DNA of 64,000 bases from Planctomycetota bacterium (lineage in GTDB: Bacteria; Planctomycetota; SZUA-567), in contig JAGUZQ010000120.1 in assembly GCA_020060765.1 (NCBI GenBank), positions 62,001 through 126,000 of the forward strand. The letters run 5' to 3'. The notes under the pieces were generated by a model that saw only the letters and a list, made by a program, of their open reading frames with translations, did not search any database and was not told the DNA's origin. Both the position numbers and the translations under genes were made by a program. Positions 43,138 through 52,253 of the stretch are shown piece after piece. Each line of letters starts with the position of its first letter. Position 1 is the first letter of the stretch.

Positions 43138-44010
43138 ATGGGAATAGTCTTGCGCAAACAGGAAATCTTCGGCGACGCGCGGCTGCCGCTGGAAGTGATC
43201 GGGCGAGACCCACAACCGCCTTTTCCCCTGCACGCGCACGACGTCACCGAACTGGTAATCATCACGCGCGGCACCGGTACGCATTTCACCGAAAACGCCG
43301 AGTATCTCGTCTCCACCGGAGACGTGTTCGTGATTCACGGCGACCTGCGCCACGGTTACCGCGACCTGCACGATCTCGCCCTCGTCAACATCCTGTACGA
43401 CGAGAAGGCGCTGTCCCTTAACCTGTACGACCTGCGCGCCTTGCCGGGATTCCACGCCCTGTTTTATGTCGAGCCGAAATTCCGCCGCCAGCATGAATTC
43501 AAAAGCAGTCTCCACCTCAACCAGCAGCAACTTGCGCCGGTATGCGACCTGACCGATAAGATCGAAACGGAAATCCGCAAGCGCCAGCCGGGATGTACCT
43601 TCATGGCGGTGTCGCACTTCATGAACCTGTTGGGAGTGTTATCACGGTTTTACGTTGTCGGCAAGCTGCCGGAACAGCGGCATGTGCTGAGGATGGCGGA
43701 AACCATTTCCTATCTGGAAACCAACTGGCGGAAAGAGATCGCGCTGGCCGACCTGACCGCTATTTCGCACATGTCGGAAAGCACCCTGCTCAGGGCTTTC
43801 CGCAAAGCGACCGGAGCCAGCCCTATCGAATACGTGCTGCGCCTGCGCGTGCGCAAGGCCTGCGAATTATTGCAGAAAACCGACCTGACCGTTTCCGAAA
43901 TCGCGGGCGAAACCGGCTTTGCCGACAGCAACTACTTCACCCGCCAATTCCGCAAGATCGTCGGCCTGCCCCCGCGCGACTATCGCAACCGGGAGACCGG
44001 CAAGGCGTGA
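43138..44010 (+). CDS. AraC-family regulator, RhaS/RhaR-like
   Basis: 290 aa. The cupin sensor (about 1-150) resembles the RhaS/RhaR type: FPLHAHDVTELVIITRGTGTHF, VSTGDVFVIHGDLRHGYRD. The C-terminal AraC DNA-binding domain (about 185-285) has LTAISHMSESTLLRAFRKATG and VSEIAGETGFADSNYFTRQFRKIVG. It is divergent from the aldolase-isomerase operon across a 136-nt region with overlapping promoter-like signals. It is therefore the likely rhamnose-responsive activator, in keeping with the enterobacterial system. The ATG is preceded by GGGA. Confidence 0.88.
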   Translation: MGIVLRKQEIFGDARLPLEVIGRDPQPPFPLHAHDVTELVIITRGTGTHFTENAEYLVSTGDVFVIHGDLRHGYRDLHDLALVNILYDEKALSLNLYDLRALPGFHALFYVEPKFRRQHEFKSSLHLNQQQLAPVCDLTDKIETEIRKRQPGCTFMAVSHFMNLLGVLSRFYVVGKLPEQRHVLRMAETISYLETNWRKEIALADLTAISHMSESTLLRAFRKATGASPIEYVLRLRVRKACELLQKTDLTVSEIAGETGFADSNYFTRQFRKIVGLPPRDYRNRETGKA

Positions 44011-44041
44011 TTCCGCTCAATTTTCCGGAGAAAAGAAGGTA

Positions 44042-44126
44042 ATAATTCCTCCCCTTTCAGGGGAGGAAGGAGGGGTGAGAGTCTACCCCTCACCCCCTCT
44101 AACTCCCCCTGGGAGGGGGAGAATAA
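44042..44126. repeat. GGGGAGG-type inverted repeat element
   Basis: About 85 bp, an imperfect palindrome. The left half has CTCCCCTTTCAGGGGAGG and GGAGGGGTGAG; the right half is their inverted counterpart (CTCACCCCCTC and CTCCCCCTGGGAGGGGGAG). Related pieces are at 16784-16843 and 26346-26378. Located between convergent AraC and sulfatase genes, where it might also act as a terminator. Confidence 0.75.
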
Positions 44127-44162
44127 TACACTTGCGCTTACTCTTTTTGCGGAGCGCTGTCC

Positions 44163-45620
44163 TTAGACCACCCGGCGCTTGTCCCGATAAGGCGAAACCA
44201 GCGGTTCGCCCTCGATGCAGAAAGGCTTGCCGTCCTTTACCCAGCCGCAATCGCGCGCGGCAAGTTCTTCGGTCAGGTATCCGCGCCAGAGCGCCACATC
44301 TTCCTTACGCGAAGAATCCGCCGCCAGATCGCGCAATTCGCCCGGATCCTGTTCCAGATCAAAGAACTGTTCCTGGCCGGTGCGCGGAAACCAGATCAGC
44401 TTGCGCCTGCCGTCGGTGACATAGTGCATTTCGTTATGGTCGTGATAGCAGCGGCAGTGTTCGCCGTGGAGATATTTGCGCCAATCAACGTCTTGCCCTG
44501 CCAGCAGCGGCAGCACGCTTTGCCCATCGACGGTTTTCGGAATTTCCACTCCCGCCGCCGCCAGCACAGTCGGCATTACGTCGCGCAACTCCACCACCTT
44601 GTCGCAGACCCCGCAAGCAGGCTTTCCGGCAGTAGACGGCGGCACGACCAGGAACGGAATCCGCGCGCTGCCCTCGTAGGCATAGGTCTTGCGCCAGAGG
44701 TTGTGGTCGCCCTGCATGTCGCCGTGGTCGGAGGTAAAGATGAACCAGGTGTTGGCGAAAGCCTCGTGATACTGCCGCCGGAAAGCGCTGATAAAGCGAC
44801 CGATCTGGCTGTCAATAAAAGAGATTTCTCCAAAATAGCCCGCCCGGGCGCGGCGGATGTCGCGGTCTTTCATCTTGCCGCGCCAGGCGTCGGTGTCGAC
44901 CGCCGTCGTTGGATCGTCGTGCATCGCCGCCCAGTCGCCGACAACTGGTTCCGGCAGTTCCGCGTCGATGTAGCGATCCCAATAACATTGCGGCGGTACG
45001 TAGGGCGAATGCGGACGGGCGAAGGAGACGTTGAGGAAAAACGGTTTCGACTTGTCGTGCCGGGCGAGAAAATCGATGGCTCGCGTCGCAGTCCACGCGG
45101 TCTGATGCAACCGCTCTTCCTGATGCCACGGCCGCGCCAGCCAGGAGTTGAACCCTACCCCATGGTCGTCAGGAGTTACGCCACTCGGAACCTGCGCGTA
45201 AAACCAGGAACGATAGCTGTCGAGTATCCCCTGATTCTGCAGGCGGGAAGACTCCTCCAGTTCCATGCTGTTAAACCCCATCGACGCGTGATAGGGATGG
45301 AAATGCCCCTTGCCGATCATGTGGGTGGTGTAGCCAGCCTTGCTCATTTCTCCCGCCAGGGTATGCGGATAATCGTTAGGCATATGGCACTGTCCCCAGC
45401 CCATGCCGAGAATGCCTGCGTTCCACTGGTTCTGCCCGGTCATCAGGCATGCGCGCGCGGGGATGCAGGACGGCACTGCCGAATACGCGTGATTGAATCT
45501 CGTGCCGCAGGAGGCGAGGCAGTCGAGGTGCGGCGTGTCGATATATCCGTTGCCGTCGGCGCCGAGACAATCCCCGCGCATCTGATCGACCATGATGAAA
45601 ACAAAGTTGGGCGCACTCAT
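44163..45620 (-). CDS. Type I sulfatase (Cys-type), no export signal seen
   Basis: 485 aa. Alkaline-phosphatase-fold sulfatase: NFVFIMVDQMRGD (first metal Asp), SCIPARACLMTG with Cys52 and Arg56 (the CxPxR formylglycine site), GKGHFHPY, and FTSDHGDMQGDH (second metal motif). Cys52 must be oxidised to formylglycine by a maturase, and none is in the window. The N-terminus (MSAPNFV) has no signal peptide, unlike most polysaccharide sulfatases, so it may act on imported sugars. AAGGA precedes the ATG. It is divergent from an AraC gene and next to the rhamnose operon, which hints at sulfated rhamnose-containing glycans (inference). Confidence 0.9.
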   Translation of the reverse strand: MSAPNFVFIMVDQMRGDCLGADGNGYIDTPHLDCLASCGTRFNHAYSAVPSCIPARACLMTGQNQWNAGILGMGWGQCHMPNDYPHTLAGEMSKAGYTTHMIGKGHFHPYHASMGFNSMELEESSRLQNQGILDSYRSWFYAQVPSGVTPDDHGVGFNSWLARPWHQEERLHQTAWTATRAIDFLARHDKSKPFFLNVSFARPHSPYVPPQCYWDRYIDAELPEPVVGDWAAMHDDPTTAVDTDAWRGKMKDRDIRRARAGYFGEISFIDSQIGRFISAFRRQYHEAFANTWFIFTSDHGDMQGDHNLWRKTYAYEGSARIPFLVVPPSTAGKPACGVCDKVVELRDVMPTVLAAAGVEIPKTVDGQSVLPLLAGQDVDWRKYLHGEHCRCYHDHNEMHYVTDGRRKLIWFPRTGQEQFFDLEQDPGELRDLAADSSRKEDVALWRGYLTEELAARDCGWVKDGKPFCIEGEPLVSPYRDKRRVV

Positions 45621-45764
45621 GTTTTTTCCTTTATTGTTTTAGCGGCGGAATATTGTAAAATAATTCATATCTCAAATATACGCCATAATTGCGCATATGC
45701 CCGTTATTTATCTTCCCGCGCAATCTGAATAGCTTGGTTATTTTTCCCGGATTGTCTGATTAAC

Positions 45765-46589
45765 ATGAACATTGTAATGAGGCCACAGGTAATTTCGTCG
45801 GCGGAGATTTCCCTGCCCCGTCCCAAAGAGGAAGGCTGGCACACCCAGCCTGCCAACGAATTCCTGTTGATCCTGGAGGGAAAGGGAGTTCATCGTACGT
45901 TTCTGGGCGAGCAGGAATTTTCGGCCGGGGATATTCATTTCTTCCCGCGAGGACAGTTGCACGAGCACGCCAAGAGCAGTGTCGCGTGCAAGTGCCTGAC
46001 TGTACGTTTCCGGGACGAGGCATTTGCCGCAGACGATCCCGTCGATGCCGAGGCGCACCACTGGCTGGCCGGACTTAAACAACATGCGCATCTGGGTCGC
46101 AACCGGCTGGAACTGTCGCCCACCAGCGCGCGCAAACTCCGCGCGCTGTTCCGGCAAGCGGTGGCCGAAAACGCGACGGCGCAGGCGGGGAGCAGAGTCA
46201 TGCTGAAGGCGATTGCTCTGGAAGCGCTGGTTCTGATTTCGCGCGAGTCGGCAATGAGCCTGGCAGACGAGGAATCGCCGGGGAAAATGGCGGATGTCTT
46301 CGCCTATATCGACGCCCATGCGGCGGAGCGGATTTCGGTGGAACAGATGCTGGAAATCGCCTGCCTCAGCCGCAGCCATTTCCACGCCACCTTCAAGCGC
46401 CTTACCGGCACGACGCTTTTTGAACACGTCACCCGAATCCGGGTCGGCATGGCCGCGCTGGAACTGGGCACCAGCAACCTGCCGCTGGAGGAAATCGCCT
46501 ACCAGTGCGGCTTCGCCGGAATCAGCCGCCTGTATGAAGCGTTCAAACGCTATCGCGGCCACACCCCGGGCTCGCTCCGGCGGGGATAA
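45765..46589 (+). CDS. AraC-family transcriptional regulator
   Basis: 274 aa. The cupin-type N-terminal half includes EFLLILEGKGVHRTF and FSAGDIHFFPRGQLHEHAK. The C-terminal double HTH (about 175-272) includes VEQMLEIACLSRSHFHATFKRLTG and LEEIAYQCGFAGISRLYEAFKRYRGHTP. It is divergent from the sulfatase gene across 144 nt of AT-rich DNA containing the palindrome GCATATGC, so it probably controls the sulfatase. Its stop is immediately followed by the end of the convergent DUF6259 gene. The ligand is unknown. The ATG lacks a strong Shine-Dalgarno. Confidence 0.87.
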   Translation: MNIVMRPQVISSAEISLPRPKEEGWHTQPANEFLLILEGKGVHRTFLGEQEFSAGDIHFFPRGQLHEHAKSSVACKCLTVRFRDEAFAADDPVDAEAHHWLAGLKQHAHLGRNRLELSPTSARKLRALFRQAVAENATAQAGSRVMLKAIALEALVLISRESAMSLADEESPGKMADVFAYIDAHAAERISVEQMLEIACLSRSHFHATFKRLTGTTLFEHVTRIRVGMAALELGTSNLPLEEIAYQCGFAGISRLYEAFKRYRGHTPGSLRRG

Positions 46590-48542
46590 TCAATCCGCCA
46601 AATCCTGCTTCAGCCAAGACTGCGGCATCAGCACGCCGGATTTTCCAAGGTATTCCCACCGCTGTTTCGCGCCCGTATAGTTCACCGCGAACAAGACTTT
46701 CTCTCCGCTCGGAGCCTGCCAGCAGGAATGCAGGACAGCAGGCACTGCTTTCTTGATAATGCGAGAGTTTTCCTTTTTTGTGAAAATCGTCCGCACCATG
46801 AATTCTACTTCCCGTTCGTCGCACTTGAAACCGTCAGGCGAAAGCATGGTTCCGTCGAAAAGATATTCCCGATTGGCGTGGTAAAACTTCGCTGTATCGA
46901 TGATGAAACGGTAAAGGCCGGCAAATTCCGGTTCCTGGCAGTGGCACAGGGTCAGGTTGCACACCATCGGCTGAATGCCCCAGACAACTGCCCGCGAGAG
47001 CTCCAGCGGGAACTGTTCGGGGTAGAGTTTGTGCCATTCCTTTTCTTCCTGCCACCGGTCTTCCGGCGGCCAGAGCGGATCCCACGGCGTAACGCCATCG
47101 ACGTGGGCATAGCTGCCGAATACCGCCAGTTTACCGTGATAAACCGAGGTGAAGAGCGGAACGTAATCGCCATCCTTGCCGAACCGTTCCGACGACACCG
47201 ACCCGCAGGCGATGGCGCCGTCGAACAGATCCAGGTACGATTCATTGCAGTATTCCGAGGAAAGCGGGAAATCCGGGTTCTCTTTTTTCAGCCGGGCAAG
47301 CAATTTCCGGTAGCCGCGCACCATGTAATTGCCGCCGCCGCGAGAATGACCGTGCGCCCGGCTGTAACAGCAACGCTGACTCGCGCCGCCGATCATGTCC
47401 AGGTATTGTCCGTCCAAGCCGGACCCGTGCAGCTTTTTCACCAATACAGAAATCTTGTCGTGGAATTTCGGCGCTACGCCGCACATGTAGGCGAGTCGGT
47501 GATGGTTGTACCGGTTGAACTCGGCATTCATGGGAGTCCCGTCGCGCAGGATAACCACCGATTCCTCCCCGCCCTCCTGCCAGGTTTCTCCGTCCATATC
47601 CCAGGCCATGCCGTTGATGTAGACCTGTGTAAATACTCCGTCTTTTTTCAGATCGGCCACGGCGTCGCGGAATTTGTCCTCGCCTTCGCGCGGCGGCCAG
47701 AATTCCGGATAATCGCTGTCGTACTGGTTGGCGTGCCACCAGTACCAGTCGAGCGCGACTTTCGCCTCGCCGCAGTCTTTCTGCAACTGTTTCACCGGCG
47801 GAGCCACCTCGGAAATCAGCCCGCGGTTCCACACCCACAGCCCGATTTCGCGCAGAGGATTCGGTTCCTTGCGTTCCGCGTTCCAGGATTGAAGCGTTCC
47901 CCACTTCTTGTAAATCTGCCCCGCCTCAAACCAGCCGCCACGAAAAGTTCCGCAAACGTTTTCATAAGGAATCGCATATTCAGCCAAAGGGGGCAAGTCG
48001 TTGGGAACGTAATGAATGCCCTTGTAAGTAAAGACAGTCCCGTTTTCCGCAAGGGAAAAAAAGTAGCCCTTGACGTTCCAGTCGGAGTCGCGATGGTCGA
48101 AATAGACCGACGGCAAATTTTCGTTCAGCAGCGCAGAGAATTGCATACTGCGGTAATCGCCGGAGCGGGAAAAATCCGTGCCCGCCGCGAACTGCTCCCG
48201 CCAGATCACCCCCGTATCGGAACCGCCGAACAAAAAGCCGGAAGTTTTTTCGCAACCGGCTTTTACAATAGGGAAATGTATTTGTTCGACAAATTTTTCG
48301 TACGAATAGCCGGAATAGGAAAATCTGCCGTGCCAGAAGCTGTTTCCGTCTTTGCACCAGATGGCAACCACCTCGAAACCCTCGCCCAGTACCGGATGCC
48401 CGCGCCAGGTGATCCGCGTTTCCGCCGACGAATTCACCACCGTTTTCTGTTGCATCTCCGCCGAGGAATAATAATGCAATTCCTCCGGCGCATTGCCGAC
48501 GCCCAGTTCCCAGCCTGTGATTTTTTCTAGGAATTTGTCCAT
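46590..48542 (-). CDS. DUF6259-type glycoside-hydrolase-like protein
   Basis: 650 aa, no signal peptide. The layout fits the DUF6259/large alpha-glycosidase group. An N-terminal beta domain (about 1-200) is followed by a TIM-barrel-like region with EIGLWVWNRG, VALDWYWWHANQYDSDYPEFWPP, SGLDGQYLDMIGG and PLSSEYCNES (candidate acids Asp and Glu), then a small beta C-terminus (KVLFAVNYTGAKQRWEYLG). Families near this one include endo-alpha-N-acetylgalactosaminidases. It starts 16 nt inside the end of the two-SIS gene, with GGAG eight nt upstream, and is the last gene of the GntR-GH20-SIS operon, suggesting an amino-sugar glycan. The precise activity is not assigned. Confidence 0.6.
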   Translation of the reverse strand: MDKFLEKITGWELGVGNAPEELHYYSSAEMQQKTVVNSSAETRITWRGHPVLGEGFEVVAIWCKDGNSFWHGRFSYSGYSYEKFVEQIHFPIVKAGCEKTSGFLFGGSDTGVIWREQFAAGTDFSRSGDYRSMQFSALLNENLPSVYFDHRDSDWNVKGYFFSLAENGTVFTYKGIHYVPNDLPPLAEYAIPYENVCGTFRGGWFEAGQIYKKWGTLQSWNAERKEPNPLREIGLWVWNRGLISEVAPPVKQLQKDCGEAKVALDWYWWHANQYDSDYPEFWPPREGEDKFRDAVADLKKDGVFTQVYINGMAWDMDGETWQEGGEESVVILRDGTPMNAEFNRYNHHRLAYMCGVAPKFHDKISVLVKKLHGSGLDGQYLDMIGGASQRCCYSRAHGHSRGGGNYMVRGYRKLLARLKKENPDFPLSSEYCNESYLDLFDGAIACGSVSSERFGKDGDYVPLFTSVYHGKLAVFGSYAHVDGVTPWDPLWPPEDRWQEEKEWHKLYPEQFPLELSRAVVWGIQPMVCNLTLCHCQEPEFAGLYRFIIDTAKFYHANREYLFDGTMLSPDGFKCDEREVEFMVRTIFTKKENSRIIKKAVPAVLHSCWQAPSGEKVLFAVNYTGAKQRWEYLGKSGVLMPQSWLKQDLAD

Positions 48543-50302
48543 GCGATCATCTCCAATGTTTTCTGCACCGGGGAAGGACGCTCTGCCCCGGCGGGAAGTT
48601 TTTTCAATTCCTCCAGCGCCTCGTGCAATTTCAGACAGGCGTCGTTATATGAAAGACCGGCCAGTTCCGAAATCAAACGGGTGCTGCGGTCGATCAGCTT
48701 CTTGTTGCTCGCCTCCACATGCGCCATCCAGTTTCCCGACAACCGCCCCAGCAAGCCCATCGTCGCGGTCGAAATGGTATTAAAAGCCAGTTTCACCGCC
48801 AGCCTGTCCCACAGCCGCAGACCCGACTCCGGCAGTTTCGCCGCGAGGCAAAAACCGTTTTCCCGCGCGAGCGCTGCACCTTTGCTGCCGATGAAAAAAA
48901 CTGCCTGACGTGAAAATTTCGCCGCCGCACTTTTAAACCCTTTTTGCATGGGATGATTTTTATCCGCGTAAATTTCCTCGCATTCCTTTCCTGCACAGAC
49001 AAATGTCGCCAAACTGCCGGGCTTCTCGTAACGCGAGGAATCGTCTTCGCAACCGATCATGAACTTGAACAGTTCCTCTTTCCGCAGTTTCGGCGGATTG
49101 GCGATGAGATTTTCCGGCGCCTTCATATTTTTGTAATCTTCCGGCGTCCATTCAAGGCAGCGCGGCGCGCGGCGATAGGTATGCAGCCACGCTTCTCCCG
49201 TCGGAAGGCAGGGATGTTTCACAAAAGCCCACGACGCAGGCGAGATGGCGTCGTCGCATTTCCGGAACGGCGGCAGCATGAAGGTGGGCGCGCGCTCGGT
49301 AGTGTCGGTGAAAATGTCAAGCAGGCACGAGCCGGCGTAATAAGTCACCCGCGCACCCTGCCGGTAGACCTCCGCTTCCAACTCGGTCAACGCCGCCAGT
49401 TGCGCGACGGCATCATCTTTCCCGAAATCTTCCAGCAAACCGGTGAAACATTGCGTGTACTTGTCCGGCGACGCCTGCGCGACGGCGGGGCTTGCGGGGA
49501 ACTCTCGCTTGATGATTTCCCCCAGCGCCAGTTCCAGCGCCGCTCCCGCTGCCAGCATTTCAAAAGTAGTCGCCTGCATCCGGGTGGAACCAGCCACGGC
49601 CATCGGCCCGGAGTAGAGCGGGATAACCGTCACTTTTTCATGCGTGATCACTTCGCGCGAACGCTGAACATTTTCACAAAGAACATCAGCCGGATTATTG
49701 AACAGAAAAAACACTTCCGCGCCGCGGTCGACGCATTCGTGGATCGTGCCGATGACGGAGGAAGTCTCGCCGCCTTCGCTGATAGCGATCAGCACATCGC
49801 CTTTTTTGATATTCAAGTCTTGCGCCTGTCTGCGTCCGAACTGCTGGTAGTCTTCGAAATTCTCCACCGAACGAACCAGCGCGTAATCGCCGCCGGTCAT
49901 GATGCTGAAAACGGAGTTCTCCATCTGTTCGCAGAAATCGCGCTTATCTTTTTTATCCTGTTTGAAGCCTTGCCAGAATTCGCGCCAGGCGCTTTCCAGG
50001 AGAATGCTCAGCCTGCCCGTCGCGCCGCAGCCGCTGAAGACGATCTTGCCGCCGTTGTCGAGAGCGCGGAGAATCGCCGCAAGCATTTTCGCGAATTCCT
50101 TGCTTGCAAAAACCTTTTTCGCCGGCTCAACGATCTCGCGGTCAACCCGTTGCAACAGCCTGATTCCGTCAGCGGTATTTTTCTGCAAAACTCCGGACAG
50201 TCCGCGCGAAAGCGGGTTGCTCTGCTCGGTCGGCAGACACCCGAGATGGAACTGTGTTTCGTTTTCGATAAATTGCCTGGCTTTCTCCGCAGCGGTGGTC
50301 AT
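48527..50302 (-). CDS. Two-SIS-domain MurQ/GCKR-like protein
   Basis: 591 aa, about twice the length of bacterial MurQ (near 300). The MurQ-type start LPTEQSNPLSRGL is followed by a first SIS domain (FSGCGATGRLSILLESAW, ISEGGETSSVIGTI), a second SIS-like region (YYAGSCLLDIFTDTTERAPTF), and a MurQ-like helical end (KLAFNTISTATMGLLGRLSG, HVEASNKKLIDR, LSYNDACLKLHEAL). This double layout is that of the glucokinase regulatory protein GCKR. MurQ cleaves the lactyl ether of MurNAc 6-phosphate; GCKR binds sugar phosphates as a regulator. It sits 14 nt after GH20, so amino-sugar phosphate handling is likely. AAGGA precedes the chosen ATG. Confidence 0.8.
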   Translation of the reverse strand: MTTAAEKARQFIENETQFHLGCLPTEQSNPLSRGLSGVLQKNTADGIRLLQRVDREIVEPAKKVFASKEFAKMLAAILRALDNGGKIVFSGCGATGRLSILLESAWREFWQGFKQDKKDKRDFCEQMENSVFSIMTGGDYALVRSVENFEDYQQFGRRQAQDLNIKKGDVLIAISEGGETSSVIGTIHECVDRGAEVFFLFNNPADVLCENVQRSREVITHEKVTVIPLYSGPMAVAGSTRMQATTFEMLAAGAALELALGEIIKREFPASPAVAQASPDKYTQCFTGLLEDFGKDDAVAQLAALTELEAEVYRQGARVTYYAGSCLLDIFTDTTERAPTFMLPPFRKCDDAISPASWAFVKHPCLPTGEAWLHTYRRAPRCLEWTPEDYKNMKAPENLIANPPKLRKEELFKFMIGCEDDSSRYEKPGSLATFVCAGKECEEIYADKNHPMQKGFKSAAAKFSRQAVFFIGSKGAALARENGFCLAAKLPESGLRLWDRLAVKLAFNTISTATMGLLGRLSGNWMAHVEASNKKLIDRSTRLISELAGLSYNDACLKLHEALEELKKLPAGAERPSPVQKTLEMIAWTNS

Positions 50303-50316
50303 GGTTTTTCCTTTTT

Positions 50317-52179
50317 TCAATAATAGACTGAAGCAGTCGCCAGAAAACTGTACTGGCATCTCAATCCAATCGGCACGCTGATGCGTTCGGTCAGTTCCGG
50401 GATCGTGTTAGCCGTACCGTTAGCGATTTCCTCCAGGCGGCGGCAAAGTTCTTTCCATCGCGCGATCTGCCCCGACAGACGGATCTGCATGACTTCGTAA
50501 CCGAACGTCTTATTGCGGCAATACCACTGCCCGCGATAACTGACTTCGAATTTTTCCAGGGCTTCGGCCACTGCCTGAACGGCGTCCATTGCCTCCCGTA
50601 CTTTTTCCGGCTTTACAAGGGCGTCTTCGGCGGCTCGAAAGGCGCGTATTTTTTTCTCGAGAATCCGCGCCAGTTCGCCAGCCAACGGCAGATTGCCGGC
50701 GCCGCCTTTTGCGCAACCTTCCAGCCGCGAGGCGAGTTCGCTATATCTTTTCCCCTGTTTCGGCCAGAAGCCGGTTCCGAACTGAACCTCGCAGTCCTTG
50801 CGGTAGATACCCAGCAGCGGGTCATCCCACAACAGGCTTTCAGCGGAGACAGGTTCCTTTTCGGTCATCATGGTCAACTCGGACGCGGCGACGTGCGCCT
50901 GGTAGTCGCCGTTGCAAATGGCGGAGAATTTAGCAGCCATATTTTTTTCGTCCGGCTCGCTTTGCGGATAAAAGCATTTTTCCGCCGCGTAGCAGGCTCC
51001 GGCCAGCGCCGAACTCCAGTCACAGTAGCCGCCGTCGTCGCCCCACATGGTGAAAATGATCTCGTCTACCCCTTCCGCCGCGCAAGCCTCGATGCAGGGA
51101 GTCACGGTAGCGGCGGTCTTGCGGTGGTTGTACCAGAATACCGGCCATGTCCACACCGCCGACGCCATGACCGGCTTGTGCCCGAGTTTGTGATGCCGCC
51201 TGATCCATTCGCGGTAGAATTCCACGTCCTCGTGGTAGTAGTCCCAGTAAACCAGGTCGACCTGCGGCGGGATTTTGGCAATCACGTCAGGAGGCGTAAC
51301 TGCGTCGCGGTCGTAATAATCCATGTTCTTGCTACCCATGCGGAAAAACATGTCAGACCAGATCATCGGCTCCAGTCCGCGCTTGTCGCATTCGCCCATC
51401 ACGCGGTTGAGGTGGTCGACGTAGATGTCGAACGGGCGGCGATAGCCGTTCAAATCCATGTAGCGGCCGCGCCCAAGGCCGTGGGTCTCGTCCATGCCGA
51501 GGTGGATGCGGCGGCTCTTGAAGACGCTGCCGAAGAAATCGAGAATCTTGTTGATAAGTTCGTACGATTTCTCCTCGGTGGTCAGCAATTCCGCCGCAGT
51601 ATCCCGGATGGAATGATATTTCCCCCACTTCAGCACCGGCTCCAGATGCCCCAGCGCCTGCACGCAACCAGTCATCTCAATGCCGAGCTGCGACGCATAC
51701 GCGTCGACCTCGCGCAATTCTGCGGCGGTGTAGCTGCCGCGCAGATAGCCGAAGCCTTCCTCGTCGGGGAGGACATAGGTGTCCTTGGTGTAAAGCATGG
51801 CGAGGTTATAGCCCATCAACGCCGCGCGACGCAGCCATTCTTTCAGATAATCCACCTTCAGCACCGCGTTGCGGCAGCAGTCGAACATCACGCCGACAGT
51901 TTTGAACGCAGGTTTTTCCTCTACCGCCTGCCCGTCTTCCACCAGGCCGGACAGCAACATCCCCACTCCCCGCGCCGCGAGGCTGACGCTGCTGGCGACG
52001 ATCACTGCTTTGCCGCCGCTCTTTTCGACGCGCAACCCTTCGCCCGCCAGTTTGACTTCCAGCGGCAAACCTTCGCCATTTTCCGCAATCGGGTAATGCC
52101 TGCCCAGCACGGACAACAATTCCGCAATACCTTCTCCCTTGACTTCATTCCTGTTCCAGGACAGGCAGCTGCCGCTCAT
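50317..52179 (-). CDS. GH20-type beta-N-acetylhexosaminidase
   Basis: 620 aa, with no signal peptide, so cytoplasmic. A short N-terminal GH20b-like domain (about 1-85) precedes the barrel. KTVGVMFDCCRNAVLKVDYLKEWLRR begins the barrel, and RIHLGMDETHGLGRG carries the GH20 Asp-Glu catalytic pair for substrate-assisted removal of GlcNAc or GalNAc. GCVQALGHLEPVLKW and DLVYWDYY are also consistent. A helical C-terminal region follows. AAGGA lies 7 nt before the ATG. It is the first enzyme gene after the GntR-type repressor (74-nt gap) and is followed by the SIS and DUF6259 genes: one amino-sugar operon. Confidence 0.85.
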   Translation of the reverse strand: MSGSCLSWNRNEVKGEGIAELLSVLGRHYPIAENGEGLPLEVKLAGEGLRVEKSGGKAVIVASSVSLAARGVGMLLSGLVEDGQAVEEKPAFKTVGVMFDCCRNAVLKVDYLKEWLRRAALMGYNLAMLYTKDTYVLPDEEGFGYLRGSYTAAELREVDAYASQLGIEMTGCVQALGHLEPVLKWGKYHSIRDTAAELLTTEEKSYELINKILDFFGSVFKSRRIHLGMDETHGLGRGRYMDLNGYRRPFDIYVDHLNRVMGECDKRGLEPMIWSDMFFRMGSKNMDYYDRDAVTPPDVIAKIPPQVDLVYWDYYHEDVEFYREWIRRHHKLGHKPVMASAVWTWPVFWYNHRKTAATVTPCIEACAAEGVDEIIFTMWGDDGGYCDWSSALAGACYAAEKCFYPQSEPDEKNMAAKFSAICNGDYQAHVAASELTMMTEKEPVSAESLLWDDPLLGIYRKDCEVQFGTGFWPKQGKRYSELASRLEGCAKGGAGNLPLAGELARILEKKIRAFRAAEDALVKPEKVREAMDAVQAVAEALEKFEVSYRGQWYCRNKTFGYEVMQIRLSGQIARWKELCRRLEEIANGTANTIPELTERISVPIGLRCQYSFLATASVYY

Positions 52180-52253
52180 TTTAATTTCCTTTCGCTGATT
52201 GATTCGATATCAACACCCAAGTTAATAAACCATTTCTCGAAATGGCATTTCGT

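Noticed and set aside
46728-48530. 600-codon plus-strand frame across the DUF6259 gene
   Set aside because: Antisense shadow with the same Arg/Phe/Val-rich character; no family resemblance.
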